From: Streptomyces sp. NBC_00258
GTDB lineage: Bacteria > Actinomycetota > Actinomycetes > Streptomycetales > Streptomycetaceae
NCBI RefSeq assembly: GCF_036182465.1
Contig: NZ_CP108081.1
Coordinates: forward strand, 10,974,001-11,038,000
Reading direction: 5' to 3'
DNA length: 64,000 nucleotides
Shown here: piece after piece, positions 9,071 through 17,859 of the stretch
Layout of the letters: every line of letters begins with the position of its first letter
Position numbering within the stretch: position 1 is the first letter of the stretch
Notes under the pieces: model-generated
What the model saw: the letters and a program-made list of their open reading frames with translations, nothing else
The model's database searches: none
Told to the model about the DNA's origin: nothing
Position numbers and translations under genes: made by a program

Positions 9071-9255
9071 GCGTCCGGCGGTGGGCACGGGCCGTGCGCT
9101 GGTACCTGCGCGAGCTGACGGGGGAGGCGGAGTACGACCGCTACCGCGAGCGCCATCTGCGTCATCACCCGCTCGCCCCGGTGCCGACACCACGCGAGTA
9201 CCAGGCACTGCGAGCCCGGCACCGGGAGGACCATCCGCAGAGCCGTTGCTGCTGA
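9067..9255 (+). CDS. YbdD/YjiX-family small protein
   Basis: A 62-residue, strongly basic protein beginning MSVRRWARAVRWYLRELTG and containing the YDRYRERHLRHHP segment typical of the YbdD/YjiX (DUF466) family. These small proteins are encoded directly after CstA-type carriers, and the ATGA overlap with cstA here is the usual arrangement. It ends with two cysteines. A role as accessory factor of the carrier is inferred from this conserved pairing. Confidence 0.9.
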   Translation: MSVRRWARAVRWYLRELTGEAEYDRYRERHLRHHPLAPVPTPREYQALRARHREDHPQSRCC

Positions 9256-9278
9256 CTCGGAGTTCGGAGGAGGGCTGA

Positions 9279-9311
9279 GGTGGCCCGGCGTGCCGAAGAC
9301 GCCGGGTCACC
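9279..9311. terminator. Bidirectional hairpin between cstA-ybdD and the ABC permease gene
   Basis: Arms 9279-9291 and 9299-9311 pair over 13 bp with one G-U pair and a 7-nt loop. The hairpin lies in the 96-bp gap between two convergent genes, the expected place for a shared terminator. Confidence 0.65.
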
Positions 9312-9351
9312 CCTCCGCTTCGTGGCCGCACTCCCAGGACGCCGACGACCG

Positions 9352-11745
9352 CTACTCCGTACGCAGAGCCACAGCCGTACGGGCCTTGGCCGCCCAGCCC
9401 GCCGGGAGCAGGGCGCCCAGCATCGCGATCGCGATCCCGCCCAGGCCCAGCAACACCAACTGCCAAGGCCCGTACACATCGAGGACCGAGGGCGGCAGAT
9501 CGGTGCCCGCGGCATGCCCCATCACCGGCAGCACGATGCCGTGCAGCGCGAACCCGGCGGGCACGCCGACCAGACCGCCGAGCATCCCGATCCCGGCCAC
9601 CGAGGCGAGTACGAGGCCCACGGTCTGCCGCGGCGACATGCCCAGCGCCTTGCAGACGCCGAGGTCGTGGACACGCTCCCGGGTGTCGATGACAACGGAG
9701 TTGAGCACACCGAGGCCGGCGACGGAGACCAGCATGAGGGTGAGCAGGGCCGCCATCGACTGCAGTATGAGGACGAAGTTGTCCTGTTCCGAAGGGGAGT
9801 TGGCCATGGCGTCACCGCCCAGCGGCCGCACCACCTCGGCGAGCTTCTCGGCGTAGGCGGCGGGAGAGACGCCCGGTCCCACCTCGACGAGGAACGTACG
9901 GGGTTCGGCGGCGGGGAAGTCGGCGATGCCCGCGTGGAGTTGCATGCCGTCGTCCTCCGTGTCGAAGGCCTCGCCGACGATCCGCAGGGTCCGGATCTCT
10001 CCCTGGTGGGTCACCCGGACCGTGTCACCGATCTTGCTCCCGGTCCGTTCCAGGAAGCCCGTGGCCACCACGACCTGCCCCGCACCGTCGATCCAGTGCC
10101 CGGAGATCATCTCGTAACTGCCGGAGCGGGAATCTCCCTGATAGAGGCTGATCGTGACCGAACCGGTGACCCCGGCCACGGTGACGTCCTCCTGGGTCGT
10201 GGCGTAGTACGAAGCGGTGCCTTCCTGCGCCTCGACTGCGGCGCGTATCCGTGCCGGATCGGCGGGCGGGGCCTCGGAGTTGCCCTCGGCCGGGGTTCCG
10301 GGATTGCCCTCGGCCGACGGGGGCACCGGTCCGCTGGACGGTCCGTCGGCGAACACGGTGACCGCGGCACGGTCCTCGGGATCCTGCGCCTCGCCGACCG
10401 CCGTGAGGGACGCGGTCAGTCCCACCGCGAAGGTCGCCGCGACCGTACCGAAGGCCACCGCGAGCAGCATCGCGACCGTGCGGACCGGGTGCGCGAAGGG
10501 GCTCGCGAGGCCGTACGTCACCGCCCTCGGCAACGGCAATCGCCCCGCCATCCGGTGCGCCCACTGGCCGCGACCGGTCCGCGGTGCCCGGCCCACCGCG
10601 ATGGCCTCGACCGTACGCAGCCGCCCGGCCCGCAGCGCGGGAACCAGCGCGGCGATCCCGACGACCGCCAGCGCGGCGACCGGCACCACGACGTCCACCC
10701 ACCAGGCCACCGTCAGCGAGGCGGTGCCGTACGCCTGCTCGGTGTCGTCGAGGAGCGGCACGGCCAGCAGGTTTCCCAGCACGACGCCCAGCGCGATACC
10801 GACGGCGGCGGGGATCAGAGCCTGGGCCACATAGGCGCGTACGACCTCACGTGGTGTGAAGCCGATGGCCTTGAGGATGCCGATCCTGCGCAGACTGGAG
10901 CCGACCGCCCCGCTGGTCACACTGCCGACGATGATCACCGACATCACGATGCCGAGGACGCCGAAGGCGATGAGGAAGGGGATGGTCGGGGCGGCGCCCT
11001 GGTCGGCGGCGCGCTTGGTCTCCAGATAGGACTGGCTGCCCAGCAGGGCACCGGACGGCACGGCCGCGGCGAGCTTCTTCCGGCCGTCGGTGATCTGTTT
11101 GTCCGTCCCGGCCGAGTCGAAGCGGTAGAGCATCTGGCTGGTGAGCGGGTGGTCCGCCGACGTAAGAGCCTTGGTCTGCGCGGGGGTCGCCCAGGCGTCG
11201 GCGGTCTTGCTCACCGACAGGGCGAAACCGACGACCGTCAGGGTCGAACTGCCTTCCCCGGCCGAGGTCTTGAGAGTGGAGCCGAGCTCCAGGGCGGGGC
11301 CGGAGAACGACGCGTTGAGCACGATCTCCCCCGTTTTCGCCGCCCACCGACCGGACTTGAGATCCAGATCGTCCACGTCTGCCTTCGGACCGGACCGTCC
11401 GACGAGCGTCAGCGTCGGCATACGCCGGCCCGCCGAGTCCTCCGGCTGGATCGTCGTGGAGGGATACGGCCCCGCGCTCGCGGTGACACTCGTCTGCTCT
11501 CGGGTGGCTGTGAGCTGCGCCGCGCTCGCCTTGTCCGGATCGAACTGGGCCGTCAGATGAGCGCCTTGCTGCTTCGCGAAGGCGTGGTCGAAGGGCGCGT
11601 TCGCGGCGACGATGAGCGACCCGGCGACCACCGCCGAGGCCACGGCCATCATCGTGGCCACCGCGATCACCACGGTCTGCACCCGGCGCCGCCCCACACC
11701 GGAACGTATGACCCGGCCGAGCGCACCGCCCCCGAAGCGGGTCAT
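9352..11745 (-). CDS. FtsX-like ABC transporter permease
   Basis: A 797-residue permease with duplicated FtsX/MacB architecture. TM1 lies near residues 22-45, followed by a large extracytoplasmic domain (about 45-250) and a block of three helices; a second half repeats a TM, a second extracytoplasmic domain (about 440-640) and three helices. A Pro/Gly/Glu-rich insertion is present near 465-490. The ATG overlaps the ATPase stop codon (ATGA at 11742-11745). With the ATPase it makes a Type VII-fold exporter of the class used for lipid, lipoprotein or peptide efflux and envelope stress. The neighbouring two-component system probably regulates it. Confidence 0.92.
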   Translation of the reverse strand: MTRFGGGALGRVIRSGVGRRRVQTVVIAVATMMAVASAVVAGSLIVAANAPFDHAFAKQQGAHLTAQFDPDKASAAQLTATREQTSVTASAGPYPSTTIQPEDSAGRRMPTLTLVGRSGPKADVDDLDLKSGRWAAKTGEIVLNASFSGPALELGSTLKTSAGEGSSTLTVVGFALSVSKTADAWATPAQTKALTSADHPLTSQMLYRFDSAGTDKQITDGRKKLAAAVPSGALLGSQSYLETKRAADQGAAPTIPFLIAFGVLGIVMSVIIVGSVTSGAVGSSLRRIGILKAIGFTPREVVRAYVAQALIPAAVGIALGVVLGNLLAVPLLDDTEQAYGTASLTVAWWVDVVVPVAALAVVGIAALVPALRAGRLRTVEAIAVGRAPRTGRGQWAHRMAGRLPLPRAVTYGLASPFAHPVRTVAMLLAVAFGTVAATFAVGLTASLTAVGEAQDPEDRAAVTVFADGPSSGPVPPSAEGNPGTPAEGNSEAPPADPARIRAAVEAQEGTASYYATTQEDVTVAGVTGSVTISLYQGDSRSGSYEMISGHWIDGAGQVVVATGFLERTGSKIGDTVRVTHQGEIRTLRIVGEAFDTEDDGMQLHAGIADFPAAEPRTFLVEVGPGVSPAAYAEKLAEVVRPLGGDAMANSPSEQDNFVLILQSMAALLTLMLVSVAGLGVLNSVVIDTRERVHDLGVCKALGMSPRQTVGLVLASVAGIGMLGGLVGVPAGFALHGIVLPVMGHAAGTDLPPSVLDVYGPWQLVLLGLGGIAIAMLGALLPAGWAAKARTAVALRTE

Positions 11746-12434
11746 CGGACCGCCTCCGCCCGCGTGTCGAGGGCGAGGTGACCGTCGACCAGATGGATCG
11801 TCCGGCTCGCGCACGCCTCGGCGAGCGCGAGGTCGTGCGTGACCAGCACGATGGTCTGCCCGCCGCGGTGCAGATCGACGAGCAGCTCCCGTACGTCCTG
11901 GCCCGAGGCGGTGTCGAGGGCGCCGGTCGGCTCGTCGGCGAGCAGCAGCGCGGGCCGGTTGACCAGGGCCCGGGCGACCGCGACACGTTGGCGTTCGCCG
12001 CCCGAGAGCCGGCCCGGGTAGGCGCGGGCGTGCTTCTGGATGCCGAGCACCTCCATGAGTTCGTCGGCACGGGCCGCCGTCTTGCGCCGTGCGGTGCCGG
12101 TGAGTTGGGCGGGGAGCTGGATGTTGTCGGCGACGGTGAGGTCGTCGAGCAGATTGAAGAACTGGAACACCATGCCGATCTGCTCGCGGCGGAACCGGGC
12201 CAGCGCGTGCTCGTTGAGAGCGTTCAGCTGCCGGCCGCCCACGGAGACGGTGCCCTCGGTCGGCTTGTCCAGGCCTGCGACGAGGTTCAGCAGCGTGGAC
12301 TTGCCGCTGCCCGAGGGGCCCGTCACGGCAAGGGCCTCGCCCTTCTCGACGGAGAGCGTGAGAGGTCCCAGCGCGGGCGTGCCGACGCTGTCATAGCGCT
12401 TGGCCACGCCCTCCAGTTGGATCACCTGAGTCAT
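11742..12434 (-). CDS. ABC transporter ATP-binding protein (LolD/MacB type)
   Basis: A 230-residue ATPase with Walker A GPSGSGKST (about residues 38-46), Q-loop in MVFQFFNLL, signature LSGGERQRVAVARAL, Walker B LLLADEPTGALD and the H-loop histidine in LVTHD. The FQFFNLL/ADEPTGALD pattern is that of LolD/MacB-type ATPases that pair with FtsX-like permeases. The start at 12434 (MTQVIQLEG) has GAAGGACGG upstream; longer in-frame starts such as 12464 exist but add no domain. Confidence 0.95.
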   Translation of the reverse strand: MTQVIQLEGVAKRYDSVGTPALGPLTLSVEKGEALAVTGPSGSGKSTLLNLVAGLDKPTEGTVSVGGRQLNALNEHALARFRREQIGMVFQFFNLLDDLTVADNIQLPAQLTGTARRKTAARADELMEVLGIQKHARAYPGRLSGGERQRVAVARALVNRPALLLADEPTGALDTASGQDVRELLVDLHRGGQTIVLVTHDLALAEACASRTIHLVDGHLALDTRAEAVR

Positions 12435-12758
12435 GGGAGTCGACCGTCCTTCGGGTGGCATCGGTTCGCTTCGGTTGGGGTGGTCGGGCCGGGTTGCGTT
12501 GAGCGGGTCGGACTGTCGGGCCGGGTTGGTCGTACTGGGTCTGGCTCGGTCGGGTCGGGGCCGGTTCACGAGGGACGTTGCCGGGCTCAGCGAACCTAGG
12601 AGCGCGGGGTGTTGTGGCGCGTCGGCCGCGGCACCGACATCAGGACCTCCCCGCGAAGGACCCGGCCGCGAGGTCATCCCTGCGACGTGCACCTGCGGGA
12701 CAGGACTCTGGTCGCGCAGACGGACGCGGACCTGGGCTGGGAGCCACACAATGAGCCG
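12435..12758. other. Divergent intergenic region (ABC exporter / sensor kinase)
   Basis: These 324 bp separate the ABC ATPase from the sensor kinase and must hold both promoters. Between about 12460 and 12590 the plus strand is very G/T-rich, giving a C/A-rich, weakly structured leader for the ATPase mRNA. A 14-bp direct repeat (GTCGGGCCGGGTTG at 12483 and 12515, 32 bp apart) lies inside it. No clear -35/-10 pair was recognised. Confidence 0.5.
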
Positions 12759-14138
12759 ATGGAGACGGAGGACCGCCGCGACAGGCTCCGGCAACTGCGT
12801 GACGCGCTACGGCCGGAGGAGAAGCCCGCCCCGCTGTCGCGGTGGGCGGTACGCGCCGACGTGGTGCTGGCGATCGTGCTGACCGTCGTCGCGTTGATCG
12901 TGGCGGCGCAGTTTCCCGGCGACGGGCCGGCCCGCGTCTCGGCCAAAAGCGAGCAACGGAGCGAGCAGCGTATCGACCACCGGACCGAGGTGCCCCCGGT
13001 CCCGCTGCTCCCACCACGACCGCCCGTACCCGGCGTGGGAGTTGTGGTGCCGGAGCCCCGCACCGTGCCGTGGCCGTTGGTCATCCTGTCGGCGCTGCCT
13101 CTCGTGGCCAGGCGGCGGTATCCGCTGGTCACGTTCGGGATCGTGATGGGCGCGGCGCTGCCCATCGGCGACGATGCCTCCTGGATCAACGTACTGACGT
13201 GCGTCATCGGCGCCTACAGCGCCGTCATGTACAGCCGCTACCAAGTGCGGGCGCTGGCTGGAATGGTGGCGGCGGCCGTGCTCGCCGGATTCGCGTTCCG
13301 GGAGACGGACCCCGTGCTCCCGGGCTGGTCGAGCCCCGCGGTCGTCCTGCTGGTCGCCGGGGTACTGGCCGGGCTCGTCCGCGTCGGCGGCCGGCGGCTC
13401 AGCGCCAGCCGGGACCGGTTCACCCAACTGCAACGGGCCCAGGAGGAGGCCATGCGCCGGGCCGTCGAGGAGGAACGCGCCCGCATAGCAGCGGAGTTGC
13501 ACGACGTCGTGACCCACAATGTCAGCGTGATGGTGATCCAGGCGGGCGCGGCCCGCAAAGTGATGGACACGGCGCCCGAGCGGTCGAAAGAGGCGCTGCT
13601 GGCGGTCGAGGCCGGGGGCCGGGCCGCGATGTCCGAACTCCGGCATGTGATGGGGCTGCTCGCCGCCCCGGACACCGGCCGCCCCGACAGCCCTGCCGAC
13701 GGGCTTGAACCACAGCCCGGTCTGGGGCACCTCGACGCCCTGATCGACCGGGTACGTGCCGCAGGGACACCGGTCGCCATCGCGGTGTCCCTGCCGCCGG
13801 AGCCGCTGCCGCCCGGGGTGGACCTCGCGGCGTACCGCGTGGTGCAGGAGGCACTGACCAACACGATCAAGCACGCGCCCGGCGCCGATGCCTCCGTCAC
13901 GGTCGGCCACACCGACGACTGTCTGGAGATCGAGGTCACGGACACCGGAGCCGCCCACGACGCCCTGTCGACGGGCCCCAACGGCACAGGCGCAGGAGTT
14001 GGCACCGGCAGTGGCAACGGCCGCGGACTGATCGGGCTGCGTGAGCGGCTGTCGGTCTACGGCGGTGAACTGACGGCCGGACCGACCCTCGCCGGCGGGT
14101 ACCGGATCAGAGCCCGCGTCCCGTGGCGGACCGCGTGA
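12759..14138 (+). CDS. Two-component sensor histidine kinase (HisKA_3 type)
   Basis: A 459-residue NarL/DesK-type kinase. Hydrophobic segments near residues 33-50, 104-120, 124-137, 143-157, 165-180 and 192-208 form the membrane sensor. A coiled segment (ASRDRFTQLQRAQEEAMRR) leads to the dimerisation box RARIAAELHDVVTHN with predicted phospho-acceptor His248. The HATPase domain has its N-box at EALTNTIKHAPG and a G-box at GNGRGLIGLRERL. The start at 12759 is a compromise: a GGGAG lies about 15 nt upstream and in-frame GTG codons further up are possible. The stop overlaps the response-regulator start. Confidence 0.9.
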   Translation: METEDRRDRLRQLRDALRPEEKPAPLSRWAVRADVVLAIVLTVVALIVAAQFPGDGPARVSAKSEQRSEQRIDHRTEVPPVPLLPPRPPVPGVGVVVPEPRTVPWPLVILSALPLVARRRYPLVTFGIVMGAALPIGDDASWINVLTCVIGAYSAVMYSRYQVRALAGMVAAAVLAGFAFRETDPVLPGWSSPAVVLLVAGVLAGLVRVGGRRLSASRDRFTQLQRAQEEAMRRAVEEERARIAAELHDVVTHNVSVMVIQAGAARKVMDTAPERSKEALLAVEAGGRAAMSELRHVMGLLAAPDTGRPDSPADGLEPQPGLGHLDALIDRVRAAGTPVAIAVSLPPEPLPPGVDLAAYRVVQEALTNTIKHAPGADASVTVGHTDDCLEIEVTDTGAAHDALSTGPNGTGAGVGTGSGNGRGLIGLRERLSVYGGELTAGPTLAGGYRIRARVPWRTA

Positions 14139-14827
14139 ACGGGCCGTCCCTGCGTGCCGTCATCGCGGACGACCAGGCCCTGGTCCGTACGGGGTTCGGA
14201 ATGATCCTCGCCGCCGACGGCATCGAGGTGACCGCGGAAGCGGCAGACGGGGCCGAGGCGGTCGCCGCCGTCCGGCGCACCCGGCCCGACGTCGTGCTCA
14301 TGGACATCCGGATGCCGCGGATGGACGGGATCGAGGCGACCCGGCGGATCCTCGGGGACGAAGGCCCGGGCGACACCCGGGTCATCATCCTCACCACGTA
14401 CGACCTCGACCACTACGTCTACGCCGCACTCACCGCCGGCGCCAGCGGCTTCCTGCTCAAGGACGTCACCCCCGAGCACCTCGTGGCCGCCGTCCGCCTG
14501 GTGCGGTCCGGTGACGCGCTCCTCGCGCCCACCATCACCCGCCGGCTGATCGAACGCTTCGCCCACCGCGAGGAGCCCCGGCCGCCGGCCCTCCACCGCG
14601 ACCTGTCCGGCCTCACCCCACGCGAACTCGAGGTACTCCGGCTGCTCGCGACGGGCCTCAGCAACGCCGAACTCGCGGACCGCCTGTTCCTCAGCCCCAC
14701 CACGGTCAAGACGCACATAGGCCGCATCCTGTCGAAGCTGGACCTCCGCGACCGCGTCCAGGCGGTCGTGCTCGCCTACGAGACCGGCCTGATCGCCCCA
14801 GGAGACCCGACACCCGATACGGGCTGA
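14135..14827 (+). CDS. NarL/FixJ-type response regulator
   Basis: A 230-residue regulator with a receiver domain (acidic pair ADD near 11-13, phospho-acceptor Asp57 in VLMDIRMP, conserved Thr/Lys later in the domain) and a C-terminal LuxR-type helix-turn-helix (LTPRELEVLRLLATGLSNAELADRL, then SPTTVKTHIGRILSKL). The GTG at 14135 makes a GTGA overlap with the kinase stop and is preferred to the GTG at 14123. It probably controls the divergent ABC exporter operon; similar modules respond to cell-envelope-active compounds. Confidence 0.93.
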   Translation: MNGPSLRAVIADDQALVRTGFGMILAADGIEVTAEAADGAEAVAAVRRTRPDVVLMDIRMPRMDGIEATRRILGDEGPGDTRVIILTTYDLDHYVYAALTAGASGFLLKDVTPEHLVAAVRLVRSGDALLAPTITRRLIERFAHREEPRPPALHRDLSGLTPRELEVLRLLATGLSNAELADRLFLSPTTVKTHIGRILSKLDLRDRVQAVVLAYETGLIAPGDPTPDTG

Positions 14828-14871
14828 CGACGACCCGGCCTCCGGCCGTCCTCATCACTGCCGAGGTTCGA

Positions 14872-15687
14872 TCAATTCCGAGACTTGATGAACTCGGTGA
14901 CCGGGCGCTCCAGCCGCTCCCCGTCGACCGTGATGTCGACGGCCTCGTTGAAGAAGGCCACACGGTCCTTGACCACACCCACGGCCGAGAGGGGGTCGGG
15001 ATAGCTCCACGCGATGTTCGGCGGTACGTCTCCACCGGGCCACGACCAGTATTCGGTCGCCACGCCCTTGTAGGGGCACCGGGTCGTGAGGTCGCTGGGC
15101 GTGAACAGATCGAGGCGTACGTCCTCGCGCGGGATGTAGTACCGCACGGGCAGACCGGTCTCGAAGAGGAGGACCGGCGCGCGGGTGTCCGCGACGAACG
15201 TGCCGTCGATCTCGACCTGGACATGCCGCGAACTGGGCAGCGCGTCCACCCGTTTGTGCGGGTCACGCGGATGGACGAAGATCTCCTCGTCCTCCTCGTA
15301 CCAGTGGTCGAGCACCTCCCGCCCGAACCACTCGAACGAGATGTACGAGCCCAACTCCTCGCCGGGATACGTCCAGGCCGCGCCGGCAATGGTCTCACCG
15401 CCGATGTCGAGGTCGTAGAAGCGCGTCGTCCCGGCGTGCGGCCGCCCGGCGGACTTCTCCGTCTCCCGCAACAGATCCGTACGCACGTCCTCACGCGGAA
15501 ACGCGTACAACGGCACCGGCCGACCGGGCTCCCACACCAGGACCGGCCGCCGACTGTCGACAACGGTGACATCACCCTTCATCCCGCGCACCCAACGCTC
15601 GCCGGGTTCCCACAGGAGGCTGTCGGCGGGGGCAGGCGGGTGACGCAGTACCGGGACGTTCTGTGAACTGTTGCCGGGGGAGTTCAT
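14872..15687 (-). CDS. Protein with two DUF427 domains
   Basis: A 271-residue cytoplasmic protein containing two copies of the DUF427 beta-barrel. Each copy has the pattern of a variable strand, RRPVLVWEPGRPVPLYAFPREDV (first) or RAPVLLFETGLPVRYYIPREDV (second), and a later aromatic-rich AWTYPGEE or AWSYPDP segment. DUF427 proteins are small, of unknown biochemical function and frequent in actinomycetes. The ATG at 15687 has AAGGAGG 6 nt upstream, an almost perfect Shine-Dalgarno sequence. It follows the DeoR gene on the same strand after 73 bp. Confidence 0.88.
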   Translation of the reverse strand: MNSPGNSSQNVPVLRHPPAPADSLLWEPGERWVRGMKGDVTVVDSRRPVLVWEPGRPVPLYAFPREDVRTDLLRETEKSAGRPHAGTTRFYDLDIGGETIAGAAWTYPGEELGSYISFEWFGREVLDHWYEEDEEIFVHPRDPHKRVDALPSSRHVQVEIDGTFVADTRAPVLLFETGLPVRYYIPREDVRLDLFTPSDLTTRCPYKGVATEYWSWPGGDVPPNIAWSYPDPLSAVGVVKDRVAFFNEAVDITVDGERLERPVTEFIKSRN

Positions 15688-15760
15688 GACTGCCTCCTTG
15701 CCGAACACGGGGCGTCGAACGCGGGGCTCGGGCCGGGCACACAGTGCCTCGGACGTCAGC

Positions 15761-16561
15761 CTAGACGCCGACCTCGGCCCAGCCGTCGACCGTCGTCGGA
15801 GGTGTCGTGATCACTCTCACGCCGTCCTCGTGCAGAGCCGTGCAGGTCGCATCGTCCGCCGAGGCGGTGGTGATGAGCAGGTCCAGGTCCTCCGGCCCAC
15901 AGATCTTCACCATGCCGGTGCCGGGGAACTTGCTCCGGTCAGCCAGCAGCGCCACCTTGTCACCGGCGGCGATCATGGCGCGCCTGGCAGGCACCTCGGC
16001 GACGGTGGTGTCCATGACCTGGCCGCCGGAGCGTACGCCGCAGGCGCCCATGAAGGCCCAGTCGGCGTGCACCTGGCGGAGGTTGTCCTCGGCCATGAAG
16101 CCGTCCAGCATGCGTGACTCACGTATGACCATGCCGCCGAGCAGCATCAGGGCGATGTTCTCGTCCGCGGTGAGTTCTTCGTACACGGCGAGACTGTTGG
16201 TGATCACGGTGAGCCGGCGCCCGTGCAGTCGGCGTGCCAGCCGGTGGACGGTCGTGCCGCTGTCGAGGATGACCGACTGGCCGTCCTCGATCAGTTCGGC
16301 CGCGCGGGCGGCTATCGCGTCCTTCTCGGCCACCTGGACCTCGGCGGCCTCGTCGAACGGCGGACGGTCCTCCTCGATGACCGCTCCGCCGTGCACGCGG
16401 CTGAGCAGCCCGTCCCCTGCCAGCTTGAGGAGGTCACGGCGGACGGTCGCCGCACTCACGTCCAGCTGTTCGGAGAGGTCGGTCACGGAGGCGGGGCCGC
16501 CGGAACGCAGGGCCCGCAGGATGAGTTGGTGTCGTTGTTCAGCCAGCACGCGACGGAACAC
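15761..16561 (-). CDS. DeoR-family transcriptional regulator
   Basis: A 266-residue regulator with an N-terminal DeoR helix-turn-helix (AEQRHQLILRALRSGGPASVTDLSEQLDVSAATVRRDL, residues 7-44) and the C-terminal sugar-phosphate-sensing DeoRC domain (HGGAVIEED, then GTTVHRLAR and LGGMVIRESRMLDG). Such proteins usually bind phosphorylated sugars. The start is a GTG at 16561, or at 16549, with no clear Shine-Dalgarno sequence. It lies only 38 bp downstream of the vWA gene of the cox operon on the same strand, so read-through from that operon is possible; no sugar genes adjoin it. Confidence 0.88.
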   Translation of the reverse strand: MFRRVLAEQRHQLILRALRSGGPASVTDLSEQLDVSAATVRRDLLKLAGDGLLSRVHGGAVIEEDRPPFDEAAEVQVAEKDAIAARAAELIEDGQSVILDSGTTVHRLARRLHGRRLTVITNSLAVYEELTADENIALMLLGGMVIRESRMLDGFMAEDNLRQVHADWAFMGACGVRSGGQVMDTTVAEVPARRAMIAAGDKVALLADRSKFPGTGMVKICGPEDLDLLITTASADDATCTALHEDGVRVITTPPTTVDGWAEVGV

Positions 16562-16599
16562 TACACACCATCACCAGGCGTAATCTGCCGACTTTCCGC

Positions 16600-17859
16600 T
16601 CACTTTTGGCCGTGGTCGCCGCGCTGCCGCACGGCCTCTCCGTCGCCCGCGATCGCCTCCACCACCTCCATGAGAGCCGCCAGGCTGTGGCCGCTCACGA
16701 ACGCGTCGCAGTGGGGGAGTGCGGCGGTCATGCCGGCGGTGCGTGGGGCGTAGCCGGGGGCCGCTCTGCGGGGGTTGACCCAGACGATGCGGTGGGCGAG
16801 GCGTGCGAGGCGGGCCATCTCGCGGCCGACGGCGTCGGGGTCCTCGCCCTCCCAGCCGTCGGAGAAGATCACCACTACGGCGCCGCGTGCCATGCCCCGG
16901 CGGCCGAAGCGGTTGTTGAACTCGGCCAGTGCGTGGCCGATGCGGGTGCCGCCCGACCAGTCGGACGCGGCGGCGCCCGCTCGGCGCAGGGCGGCGTCCA
17001 CGCCGGACGGGCCGGTGTGCCGCAGGACGGGGGTCAGCCGGGTGAGGTGGGTGGCGAAGACGAACGCCTCGGCCGCCGCACCGGACGCCGCTCGCGGGAA
17101 GAGACGGAGGTACGCACGTGTGTACGGCTCCATCGAGCGGGAGATGTCGCACAGCAGCACCAGCCGTCGCCGCCGCAGACGGTGGCGGCTGCGGGCCAGC
17201 AGTACAGCCTCGCCGCCGGTTCGCTGCCCGGTGCGCAAGGTTCGGCGCAGGTCGATGCGGCGGCCCCGACGGTGGGTCTCCTGACGGCGGCCGCGGCGCA
17301 GCGGTGCCTTGAGCGTCAACAGGGCGAGGAGCCGGTTGAGTTCGGCCAGTTCGCCGGGGTCGAGGGCGGCGAAGTCCTTGTGGGCGACGACTTCGGCCGC
17401 ACTGCCCGCCGTCGGAGCTTCCATGGTCCGCCGGTCCGTGTCCGGGGTCTGCGTACGGTCGCGGTCCGATGCCTCGCCGAAGGCGCCGCTCGGCAGGGGA
17501 GTGCGGGTGGGGTCCGGGCCGGTTCCGGAGAGCTGGGGGAGCCGCCCGGGGGCGTGTTCGGTGCCGGGCGCAGGCCCGGATACGCCACCGGTTCTGCGGA
17601 CTGTCGCCGAGCGGGGACCGCCCGCGAACACCGCGTCGAAGACCCTCTCGAACGGCTCGATCTGCTCGCGATCCGTCACGAACGAAAGCCGCGCCGCCCA
17701 GTACAGCGCCGTACGGTCCACCGGCGGCAGCAGCCCCAGCGCCTGGAGGAACCGCACCGACCGCTCCGGAGTCACCGCCACCCCTGCGTGCCGCAGTTCC
17801 GCGCCGAGCCGGCCCGCGAACTCGGCCCGGTCGAACAGCGGAACCGCCGTCGCGGTCAC
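16600..17859 (-). CDS. coxE: CoxE-type von Willebrand factor A domain protein
   Basis: A 419-residue protein. The N-terminal part (about 1-200) carries the CoxE-like helical region (FDRAEFAGRLGAELRHAGVAV) and a Pro/Gly/Thr-rich linker. The C-terminal vWA domain has the metal-ion-dependent adhesion motif DISRSM and a second acidic strand in VVIFSDGWEGEDP. CoxE works with the AAA+ protein CoxD in maturing the Mo/Cu active site of CO dehydrogenase. The GTG start overlaps the MoxR stop (GTGA, 17856-17859). It is the last clearly cox-related gene of the chain. Confidence 0.9.
   Translation of the reverse strand: MTATAVPLFDRAEFAGRLGAELRHAGVAVTPERSVRFLQALGLLPPVDRTALYWAARLSFVTDREQIEPFERVFDAVFAGGPRSATVRRTGGVSGPAPGTEHAPGRLPQLSGTGPDPTRTPLPSGAFGEASDRDRTQTPDTDRRTMEAPTAGSAAEVVAHKDFAALDPGELAELNRLLALLTLKAPLRRGRRQETHRRGRRIDLRRTLRTGQRTGGEAVLLARSRHRLRRRRLVLLCDISRSMEPYTRAYLRLFPRAASGAAAEAFVFATHLTRLTPVLRHTGPSGVDAALRRAGAAASDWSGGTRIGHALAEFNNRFGRRGMARGAVVVIFSDGWEGEDPDAVGREMARLARLAHRIVWVNPRRAAPGYAPRTAGMTAALPHCDAFVSGHSLAALMEVVEAIAGDGEAVRQRGDHGQK

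Noticed and set aside
6911..9466. 851-codon minus-strand frame opposite cstA
   Set aside because: Composition is Asp/Gly/Arg/His-rich shadow sequence; CstA on the other strand is unmistakable.
9280..11781. 833-codon plus-strand frame opposite the FtsX-type permease
   Set aside because: Shadow frame; the permease has full TM architecture and ATGA coupling to its ATPase.
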